Assembly (NCBI GenBank): GCA_950097015.1
Contig: CATNEN010000038.1
Location: 8,070,001-8,134,000 of the forward strand
DNA: 64,000 nt
Direction of reading: 5' to 3'
DNA from: Macrostomum hystrix
Lineage: Eukaryota > Platyhelminthes > Macrostomidae
Shown: one piece after another, positions 55,407 through 64,000 of the stretch
Layout of the letters: each line of letters starts with the position of its first letter
Position numbering within the stretch: the stretch's first letter is position 1
Made by a program: the position numbers and the translations under genes
Notes under the pieces: generated by a model
The model's input: the letters and a program-made list of their open reading frames with translations, nothing else
Database searches by the model: none
Told to the model about the DNA's origin: nothing

Positions 55407-58400
55407 ATGTCAACTTCAGGCTCAGCATCCGGTGTACTCAGCGAGTGCAACAACTACAAAAGAGTCAGAGGTCCAATCGAGTTGGACATTGCAGTCAGCA
55501 GTGAGCTCGTGAATGAGACGGCCGGGCTGAGTGAGCTCCAGTGTGTGCTCAGGTGTCGGGCGAGGCGCTGCGCAGAGGCGGTTTTAGTGAACTCGAGCAG
55601 CATCTGCCAGCTGGTCATCATCCACACGGTTCCTGGACCGTCCGGCAGCCATCAGCACAGGCTGCTGGCCTCTGAGGCAGGCGCGGTGGTGTGGAAGGCG
55701 GACAACTTCCAGACGCTTCTAGCCGACACCCAGTGGAATGTGAATGCGGAATTCCTCAGTGAGTACAATGCAATCACCTCTAGACTAGCTAGCGGAGTGC
55801 TTCACATGAACGTCCCTGAGCTCGAATCCGTGTCAAGGCCACATTGATTGGGCGTAACCAGCGAGGGAAGGTTTCGGGAGTTGTACTATTTAGCCAGGCT
55901 CTGAAGGGCCAACCCCACAATACACAGTGATGGTGTACACTCCCAGTTAATATGAAAGACATTTCAGCCGCACACATTTGTGCGACAAACGTATCTGTGT
56001 GCATTTGCGTTCCCGTGGCGGACAACTCAAAAGAAGTTGACCCTGGAGGTTTTGAGATTGAGTTGTGAGACGATCGCTGCGTGACAATATAGTGTTCACT
56101 GAACTTTTGTTTATGAATGCACAAATACAACTGCCATTTTTTACGCCAAACATCTTAATAAAGAGCAACAGAGGTTCAAACATTTAAAATCTCTCCTGTA
56201 GATGTCAGCTCAGGACCGAACGGGTCGGTGCAGCACAAGGTTGTCATGGCAACCGGTTGTTACGCACTGGAGGCGAGGGGCGCCGCAGGGGGGAAGTGCA
56301 GCTGCCGAATCGGAGGCCAGGGAGCCTCTGTGAGCGGGAACTTCTACCTGACCGCTGGAAGTCGGCTTGAGATTGCTGTCGGACAGGCAGGTGGGTCGGT
56401 CAGCAACTATTACGGTGGCGGCGGAGGTGGTGGCAGCTTTCTGTACCAGCTGACTGGTGGCAAATCCAGGTTGCTTCTGGCTGCTGGCGGTGGCGGAGGT
56501 TCGTCTATTTGGAAAAGCGGTAAGTGAAAGCTGCTCAGCCTTTAATTAACTAAAATTTTTTATTAATTATTAATTAATTACACCTGCCCCAATCGGGCCA
56601 GATGTGCAGCCGACAGCACAGCCGCAGCTATTGCGCGGCGCATATGAAGACTGCGTACAGCTGTTCAGTCCATGGACTGGGGGGACGCCACACCCACCTT
56701 CAATTATCCCAGCTAATGCTGGTACCCATTTAACAGCTGGGTGAACTGAAGCAATGCAGAGTTAAGTGTCTTGCTAAAGGACACAAATTGTTTCAGTGGA
56801 GTCGAATATCGAACCCACGACCTTCAAGTCCTGAGTCCGACGCCCTAACCACTAGGCTACGCTCGTACAACCTCCTTTTGTAGGTTGTAGCTAAAATTAA
56901 CTATATCGGTGGTTTTTGCAACTAGAAACGCGACGAGAATCGTTTACTATCTCGTCGATGCCGATGTTTTGTCATTCCATGAGTCTTTTTAAATGTAGTG
57001 AGCCGTAGCTTAGGTGGCTCCCTTTTCCCGGCACTGAGTGGCTGTCCGGCCCGCCCTCTCTGGCGCTGTCCGGTCTGCCCTCTTTGTCCTCCCTTTCCCA
57101 CGGCAGCGCTTGCACTTAGAGTGTGTTGTCTCTCCCCCAGGGATGAGTCATCACCTCTTTGTCCCGCGCTGGCCAGTCCCTTTCTTTGTGTGCGCGTTTG
57201 TCTGCACTCAGTCAGCGCATGATTCTCCTCATGTGACTGGCCTCTCTCTTTGTCTCCTAAAGTGCACGTAAACATGTTTACTGCACTTGGGGCTTTGATT
57301 ATGGGACAGGAGCCTACGTAGGAGTGACGTTTTGGCGCCACTGACGTCAGTTGCTATTTTTAGAAACCACGTGAGCCCATCACGTGCTTTCTAACGTAGC
57401 ACTGACCCTATGGGAGGCCCCTGCCTATAAAAGAAAGGCCCCGCTCCTCTGGTTCTCTAACCCTTCTATCCCTTGTTTAAACCTTCTCTTGATAACCGTC
57501 GTTCTTAACTTGTTCTCTGTGCCATCAGTGTCTAAGTTTCCTACTTCAGTCTCTGCATGTGACTGCTCGTAAGCTCAGTTCTGGCTAAGTCCCGAAACTA
57601 ACTTAGCCTTCCACCCCACCATCCGAGCTACGCAGGACACTGACAGCCTGTAATTGCAACTGGAACTCTGCACTGTGTGCTTCTCGAGACTTTGTGACTT
57701 CGTTTCTTTCGGGCCAAGGATCCTTCACCTCACCGAAGGCAGAAGTCCTGACGCCCTGGTGGCAGCGCTACTACTACACTACCTGATATTCTTGGACTTC
57801 ATATTGGAGTCCGCCGGATCCTCATTGTTAGCAGGACGACCGGCACAACATAAAGAATAGAGCGGCCAATTTTAGACCGTGTTTAGGATTTTCATGGCGA
57901 TTGGTTATTTTAGGAGTTACAGAAGAAAGACAAAATGTTGTTCTTCCAAATTTTATTAACTGTTTAGTATATAGTGGTCTTTCTACTGTTAAGAGCAACT
58001 TGACTTTTATTGCCACGCAGCTGTTAACGTAGCTTGTAATGTCGAGTCTACGATGTTTGTCGGTTGACGATTGCCCAGTGAAAAAGCGTGGCAAAACGAC
58101 GATCTTTGGAATACGTTTCTAAGATGTTTACCTAATAATACGTGCGTTTTAGGCAGAATATTAGCACAATGGAAGCGAAATAATTGTCTTTTAAAAGGTG
58201 TCTCCGGTCAAGAAAGTGTCAACGGGAGCGACCCTCTACTCTACTCCAGCTTGTACACCCAAACCGGATTCGGCGGCACCAACGGCAATCCCGGCTATAA
58301 TGAGCCGAGCAGCATGTCCAGCAGCACAGACAGCAGTGTCAGGCAAAGCAACCAAGGCGGCAAAGCAAACAGTAAAGCTGGTTGAATCGGCCTCTCAATC

Positions 58401-58723
58401 CACGACGCAGCGTGTCCGACGGTGATCGTGGTGGCAGTCTCGTCGACGGTTGGACCGGAGGAGCCGCGGGAGATGGAAGTGTCGGGCATGGCGGCTTCGG
58501 AGGCGGCGGAAGTGGTGGCATATACAGCTCGAGTAGCTCGGGTGCATTGTTCGGAGCCGCTGGAGCCGGAGGCGGCTTCAGCGGAGGCGGCGCCAGTCTT
58601 AGCCGCGTGGACGGTGGAGGAGGCGGCGGCTCGTTCTGCAGCGGAAACAGCTGCGTGGCCGTCACTGGAAACAGCGCTGGTGTCGAGCAAGGTCGGGCTG
58701 CGCTGCGGCTGCTCAACGTATAG
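55407..58723 (+). CDS. PAN-like plus ALK/LTK-type glycine-rich domain protein (frame break)
   Basis: Exons are 55407-55758, 56202-56519 and from 58198, phases 1 and 1. Exon 1 encodes a Cys-bearing segment (LQCVLRCRARRCAEAV ... SICQLV) like a PAN/apple module. Exon 2 matches the glycine-rich domain of ALK/LTK receptors: ALEARGAAGG, ASVSGNFYLTAGSRLEIAVG and LLLAAGGGGG. Exon 3 continues in frame to a stop at 58383. Unmistakable domain sequence (GGFGGGGSGG, GGGGGSF) then resumes in another frame and ends RAALRLLNV at 58723. Either an 89-92-bp intron (58372 to 58460 or 58463) or a frameshift lies here. No kinase domain is seen. The 5' end is uncertain: no signal peptide, and an acceptor-like acttcag overlaps the first codons. 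It could be a secreted protein, a receptor fragment or a pseudogene. Confidence 0.65.
55790..56050 (+). mobile_element. SINE-like repeat in the glycine-rich gene intron
   Basis: Head with a tRNA 3'-half-like segment (cctgagctcgaatccgtg, about 55816-55833) following gctagcggagtgcttca. The body is unmatched in the window. Weak without a second copy. Confidence 0.35.
56585..56868 (-). mobile_element. tRNA-derived SINE, best-preserved copy
   Basis: Read on the minus strand, the head begins tagcctagtggttagggcg (A box) and has gtcgtgggttcgat (B box) in tRNA spacing. The body follows with agcaagacacttaactctgc, cagctgttaaatgggtacc and the palindrome cagtccatggactg. The gcaagacacttaac motif recalls the core of V-SINEs. 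Other copies lie at 45.2 kb and 39.2 kb. Confidence 0.85.
56994..57760 (+). mobile_element. Possible LTR or transposon-borne promoter
   Basis: GC-rich block inside an intron with a strong TATA box (tataaaag, 57426-57433), upstream CACGTG and TGACGTCA palindromes, and a pyrimidine-rich leader. At 57759 tggtggcagcgctac resembles the tRNA primer-binding site that follows 5' LTRs. No second LTR or retroelement ORF follows, and the 5' end tgtagtgagcc is only a guess. A cryptic cellular promoter is the alternative. Confidence 0.35.
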
Positions 58724-59652
58724 GACGAGAGCGCTTGCAGGTGATGGTGAATGACGTCCCTCTAAAAGTCATTGTTAGGCCCTGAGGTTCGATGACTTTT
58801 TCTCATCTTCGTGTCAGGAATTGAACATGCCTCTAGAATTAATCACCGTCATTGCTGCGGGACTAGGATTTTCTGGTTGAAGTCAACGAAGTGACTGTTG
58901 TTTTCTGTAACTAATTTTTTTTAACCAAATATGATTGTTTATATGATTGATCTTATTAAATCCCCTATACTTTTAGGAAAATACGTTTAGGAAACGTGCT
59001 GAAACTGTTTCTAATGCCTTGCGCAATGTAAGTATTAATTGCAAAGATACATTTACTTGCTATTTGTTTTGAAAACTTTATAGTAATATTTATTCTCATT
59101 TAAAATTGTATGGATTTATGAAAGTTTCCGCAAAAACATTAAAGGTCACTGAAAAAAACTTGGCAGACACTGCCAAAGGTCTTGCCAAGGGTTAGCGGAA
59201 TGGGGGGTCCTCTCCGCCTCCTCGCTGCGTCTGCCGGTACGGAGCACCCTGCAGCTAAGTCAAGTAAGTCAAGTCTGCCAAGGGTCATTGCCACCTTCTG
59301 ATAGTTTGGGATTTGCTAAATAAACGGAAAACGGCTTTGAATGGACTTTATTTTCAGGGGACATTGATTGTGTACGGGCGTAAAAGTCCACCTGATAGTG
59401 TCAGCATATCTGTTTTGCTAAAAATGTCTTATAACTCAGACATATGAGACGAAGTAGATCAGTTTCCATAAAAATCGATGCGCGGCACAGTTACGAAAAA
59501 AGGCACATCAGTAAATTGATGAAGAAAAGAATTGAGGGAAAGCGTAGGAAGGTACCAAGATAAAAAGTTAAGCGTGAAAAATACTACTGAGCTTAGTTAG
59601 TAGTGCAGCACAAGAATACGAGTTGACGAGTTCCTCATCGCAAGCGGCGGCC
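58724..59652. other. Convergent spacer, no gene seen
   Basis: Lies between the plus-strand glycine-rich gene and the minus-strand FN2 gene. It contains a pair of ggcagac/ctgccaagg repeats around 59161-59285, perhaps an old transposon remnant. Confidence 0.35.
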
Positions 59653-61971
59653 TCAGTCGTGGTAGGCTTCGATGCCGCCGTAGCCGCTCTTTTCCATGGG
59701 ATCCGAGGTGAGGAGCGGATCGATGCGCTTGTACCTGCCTCTGCGGAGCGGACAGACTGTGTTTAGCTGCTCATCAATAGCTAACAATAGAAACGCGTTC
59801 GTTTTACTTACCGAAAGTATCGCCTATGCACTGCACAGCCAGTCACAGCGACCGCCAGGGTCAGCAGCCCGCAGGCGACGCCAAGTGACACGACAAGACC
59901 GACGCCCCACTGCGAGCTGCCGTCGTCGCCGCTGCTGCTTGAGGAAGAGACGCCGCCAGCAGCCGCAGCCGCTGCCGCTGCTGCATGCTTTGAACCCGAG
60001 GCCTCCGCACTCACCGCAGCTGCCTCGCTCTTGACGGCGTTCCGATGCCGGCCGATCTTGAGCAGGGCCGCCAGTCGAGCACCCGACAGGCTGCGATGCC
60101 AGCCAACCGCCCTGAGAAAGTCTGCCGTTGTTGCATTCGGAGATTCGCAGAACGCCCAGTCGCCGCTCGGCCAGCTCACTGCGCCGATGGAAGCTTTCAG
60201 GCCGCACCAGAAGCCGCTGGTTCCGGTTGATACGGGAGAGGACGCAGCAACGGTCAGTGGCAGGCAGTTGTAGTGCAGACGTCCACCGTAGGCAAACGGA
60301 ATGCGACAATGGAATCGTTTGACGTCATGATCTGGAAAAGACAATTTAGGCATTTTAGGGAGGGGCGCTAATGTGTGAAAAGTCAGAACACTATCATTCA
60401 TGGTTTTTAATGCGCTAGCTGGCATAGTATTATTATCTAGCCTCATCAGCCATACAAGGAAATTATCAGTCTATCACTAGTATTAGGAGGCAAATTTCCA
60501 GCTGCAAATGATTGTGATTGCGCGGCTGGGAAAGAAGTTTTGGCGTGTTTTGGCGCACTGATAATTACGCCTCCGCAAGGCGACTATAAACGAATAGCTT
60601 TTCGAGAATACAGGCTGCGGCTCTTCGGCCCCTTGACAAGACGCAGGTCATCCGTGGAGACCTGATCACAGACGCTCAGCCCTATAAGAGATTCAGAAAG
60701 GAAGGAAAATAAATGGGTTCTGGAAAACATGCAATTTAGATTTTTGTGCTCTGGAGCTTATTTAACTTGGGCTCTTTTAGAATTAAAGAAACGAGTTGAA
60801 AAACAAGAAAAAATGCTAATTTTCTTATCTACGAGACTAAAACCGTGCTTCCTATGCAGCCCTATTCGTTGGGGGTACATGAGATGAGAATGAGCTAAGC
60901 AGCTTGAAGGTCAGTAGTTGGTCAGAGGGTTTTTGGAACGCGTGATTAAGAATTGACTTTGCGAATTGGATCAATGGCATTGATGCGCTGATATAGTTGT
61001 AAGAAAAGATGCGAAAGCACTCATATCAATGAATGACATTTGAGTGCACTCGAAACCTGCCGCTGCTACTATCGCATTTCAAAGACAGTACTGCCCAACG
61101 CTTGATAGATTTATAGAATGTGATAACAAAATAGCTAATCTAACAATGAAGGCGTCTAACCAAGAGACAGAGTCGAAATCGCTCAGCTCGGAAGTGAATC
61201 CCTTAATTAGGAGCTGATTTTCCCTTAAGGCGTACTACATCGGAAATCATTTAAGTTATTGTCTGCCTTTCGATTACATGCTGAGACCAAAGCGTTGGTC
61301 CTACTAACAGTAGCTGGAAAAATATTAAAATTAGAAAGTTTCCAACTTTTTTCTGCTTCTATTGACAGACTATGTTGTGACATGCTGGGCCCATTGTCAC
61401 AATTTTAGAATATTTCTGAAATTTTTTTACTTATTCAATGTGATAAAAAGAACGTAGTACACAACTAGGTGAAACTAAAAAACAAAAAAACTAAAAAAAG
61501 ATGAAAAACTCTTGTGCAGCTCTAAAATATTATTTAAAAAATTTTCTACAATAGAGATTTTCGAGAAACGGAACGACTTTTTTCGACCTCTGTGAAGAAA
61601 GCAGCCGAGATTCTCGGAAGCAAAAAAAGTTTTGTCTACATAACAATTTCGCTTCTTCAATATTTTTTCAGTGAGCTCCAACTGCAGTAACTTTCTGTCT
61701 GCTCTCGTAGAGTGCAGTAGTGCAACTTCCGACTCACTGTTGCATCGCATCCAGTTCTCGTCGCGTGTGAAATTAGCCGTTATCGAGCACCACTCCTCGC
61801 CTTTGAGATTGTACCTGACACAGGTGTGATGCCAGCGACCGTGCCACCAGAAGGGGAACACGCAGCGGCGATCACCAGGCACTGAAGGCAGAACCACGGG
61901 AGGCGGCGGCGGTGGCCGTGGTGTCGTTGGATGAGGAAGCTTTGTTGGGGCCATGGTTGCACCAGCGCCAC
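59653..61971 (-). CDS. Type I membrane protein with two FN2 modules (3' part, 3 exons)
   Basis: Exons are 61971-61738, 60331-59812 and 59740-59653, phases 1 and 2. The frame is open at the 5' side (2-base remainder), so more exons lie beyond the window. The first exon gives a Pro-rich linker (TTPRPPPPPP) and an FN2 module: CVFPFWWHGRWHHTC ... EWCSI ... NWMRC. The second gives another FN2 module: CRIPFAYGGRLHYNC ... FWCGL ... DWAFC. It continues with a spacer containing an Ala tract and Ser-rich stalk, then a transmembrane helix (VGLVVSLGVACGLLTLAVAV). The last exon encodes a 30-residue cytoplasmic tail ending GGIEAYHD. FN2 modules bind collagen or choline lipids in known proteins; the ligand here is unknown. 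One FN2 module per exon at matching phase is the classic module arrangement. Confidence 0.82.
60335..61735. other. FN2 gene intron without a tandem array
   Basis: AT-rich intronic sequence, unusual here in lacking an array. A short minus-strand open stretch near 60605-60670 (LSVCDQVSTDDLRLVKG) follows an acceptor-like cttatag, but its phases do not fit the flanking exons, so it is not called. Confidence 0.5.
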
Positions 61972-62029
61972 CTGATTGTTGAATTATGGAAATACTTTCT
62001 TGGATATTTGTCAAGAAATTCTTCATTGT

Positions 62030-64000
62030 GTCTAGCAGCTATCCATTCTGTTGCTTGTATCAAGCAGCTATCCATTATGTTGATTGTAACTAGCAGCTAT
62101 CCATTCTGTTGCTTGTAACTAGCAGCTATCCATTCTGTTGATTGTAACTAGCAGCTATCCATTCTGTTGATTGTAACTAGCAGCTATCCATTCTGTTGAT
62201 TGTAACTAGCAGCTATCCATTCTGTTGCTTGTATCAAGCAGCTATCCATTCTGTTGATTGTATCAAGCAGCTATCCATTCTGTTGATTGTAACTAGCAGC
62301 TATCCATTCTGTTGCTTGTAACTAGCAGCTATCCATTCTGTTGATTGTAACTAGCAGCTATCCATTCTGTTGCTTGTATCAAGCAGCTATCCATTATGTT
62401 GATTGTAACTAGCAGCTATCCATTCTGTTGATTGTAACTAGCAGCTATCCATTCTGTTGATTGTATCAAGCAGCTATCCATTCTGTTGCTTGTAACTAGC
62501 AGCTATCCATTCTGTTGATTGTATCAAGCAGCTATCCATTCTGTTGCTTGTAACTAGCAGCTATCCATTCTGTTGATTGTATCAAGCAGCTATCCATTCT
62601 GTTGCTTGTAACTAGCAGCTATCCATTCTGTTGCTTGTATCAAGCAGCTATCCATTATGTTGATTGTAACTAGCAGCTATCCATTATGTTGATTGTAACT
62701 AGCAGCTATCCATTCTGTTGCTTGTAACTAGCAGCTATCCATTCTGTTGATTGTAACTAGCAGCTATCCATTCTGTTGATTGTAACTAGCAGCTATCCAT
62801 TCTGTTGATTGTAACTAGCAGCTATCCATTCTGTTGATTGTAACTAGCAGCTATCCATTCTGTTGATTGTATCAAGCAGCTATCCATTCTGTTGCTTGTA
62901 ACTAGCAGCTATCCATTCTGTTGATTGTAACTAGCAGCTATCCATTCTGTTGATTGTAACTAGCAGCTATCCATTCTGTTGATTGTAACTAGCAGCTATC
63001 CATTCTGTTGATTGTATCAAGCAGCTATCCATTCTGTTGATTGTAACTAGCAGCTATCCATTCTGTTGATTGTAACTAGCAGCTATCCATTCTGTTGATT
63101 GTATCAAGCAGCTATCCATTCTGTTGCTTGTAACTAGCAGCTATCCATTCTGTTGATTGTAACTAGCAGCTATCCATTCTGTTGATTGTAACTAGCAGCT
63201 ATCCATTCTGTTGATTGTAACTAGCAGCTATCCATTCTGTTGATTGTATCAAGCAGCTATCCATTCTGTTGATTGTAACTAGCAGCTATCCATTCTGTTG
63301 ATTGTAACTAGCAGCTATCCATTCTGTTGCTTGTAACTAGCAGCTATCCATTCTGTTGATTGTAACTAGCAGCTATCCATTCTGTTGATTGTAACTAGCA
63401 GCTATCCATTCTGTTGATTGTAACTAGCAGCTATCCATTCTGTTGATTGTAACTAGCAGCTATCCATTCTGTTGCTTGTAACTAGCAGCTATCCATTCTG
63501 TTGATTGTAACTAGCAGCTATCCATTCTGTTGATTGTAACTAGCAGCTATCCATTCTGTTGATTGTAACTAGCAGCTATCCATTCTGTTGATTGTAACTA
63601 GCAGCTATCCATTCTGTTGCTTGTATCAAGCAGCTATCCATTCTGTTGATTGTATCAAGCAGCTATCCATTCTGTTGATTGTAACTAGCAGCTATCCATT
63701 CTGTTGCTTGTAACTAGCAGCTATCCATTCTGTTGATTGTAACTAGCAGCTATCCATTCTGTTGATTGTAACTAGCAGCTATCCATTCTGTTGATTGTAA
63801 CTAGCAGCTATCCATTCTGTTGATTGTAACTAGCAGCTATCCATTCTGTTGATTGTAACTAGCAGCTATCCATTCTGTTGCTTGTAACTAGCAGCTATCC
63901 ATTCTGTTGATTGTAACTAGCAGCTATCCATTCTGTTGATTGTAACTAGCAGCTATCCATTCTGTTGCTTGTATCAAGCAGCTATCCATTCTGTTGACTG
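62030..64000. repeat. 29-bp tandem array running off the right edge
   Basis: About 68 units with core agcagctatccattctgttg followed by attgtaact or cttgtatca. The two unit types, and gcttgtaact, are interspersed in recurring order. It lies in the intron upstream of the first visible FN2 exon and continues past 64000. Confidence 0.94.

Noticed and set aside
60605-60670. Extra exon of the FN2 gene (LSVCDQVSTDD)
   Set aside because: The acceptor is plausible, but its end phase does not match the next exon, whereas direct joining of the two FN2 exons is in phase.

Overview
This is a metazoan nuclear window. Every convincing gene is split by GT-AG introns. Coding exons are GC-rich and the spacers are AT-rich. 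The families present (cysteine dioxygenase, omega-class glutathione transferases, SDF2, LCLAT1/AGPAT-type acyltransferase, peptide-type GPCR, ALK-like glycine-rich domain, fibronectin type II modules) are animal families. tRNA-derived SINEs, a solo LTR and a hAT-type element agree with this. I infer a bilaterian invertebrate, perhaps a lophotrochozoan or free-living flatworm, but nothing here fixes the species.

Layout. 1.4-8.8 kb (+): a three-exon rhodopsin-type GPCR whose introns carry minisatellites, a SINE, a solo LTR and a hAT-type element. 9.7-19.4 kb (-): two tandem cysteine dioxygenase genes with the same three-exon structure, with a polyglutamine ORF, a SINE and a 30-bp array between them. 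20.4-29.5 kb (-): four tandem omega-class glutathione transferase genes, each with two coding exons. 30.5-33.5 kb: large tandem arrays. 34.2-38.0 kb (-): a three-exon lysophospholipid acyltransferase. 39.4-40.5 kb (-): a single-exon protein with a Mieap-like C-terminus. 40.9-47.0 kb: a 4.2-kb 18-bp array and a 30-bp/120-bp higher-order array. 47.1-48.6 kb (-): SDF2-like MIR-domain exons. 50.9-53.2 kb (-): two single-pass membrane proteins, one a complete three-exon 129-aa type I protein assembled here from phase-matched exons. 53.9-55.1 kb: an 18-bp array. 55.4-58.7 kb (+): a PAN-like plus ALK-type glycine-rich domain gene with an unresolved frame break. 59.7-62.0 kb (-): the 3' part of a type I membrane protein with two FN2 modules, whose 5' end lies beyond the window behind a 2-kb 29-bp array.

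Most striking is the density of tandem arrays. More than 20 distinct arrays occur, with units from 4 to about 30 bp, and nearly every long intron holds its own. Two arrays coincide with recombination-like boundaries. The two cysteine dioxygenase genes are almost identical across exon 1 and share a 21-bp intronic array, but their second exons have diverged. The neighbouring dioxygenase and glutathione transferase clusters both act on cysteine-derived thiols, so the region may be a thiol-metabolism neighbourhood built by tandem duplication and gene conversion. Long repeat-peptide ORFs inside the arrays are judged to be artefacts of unit lengths divisible by three or lacking stops.
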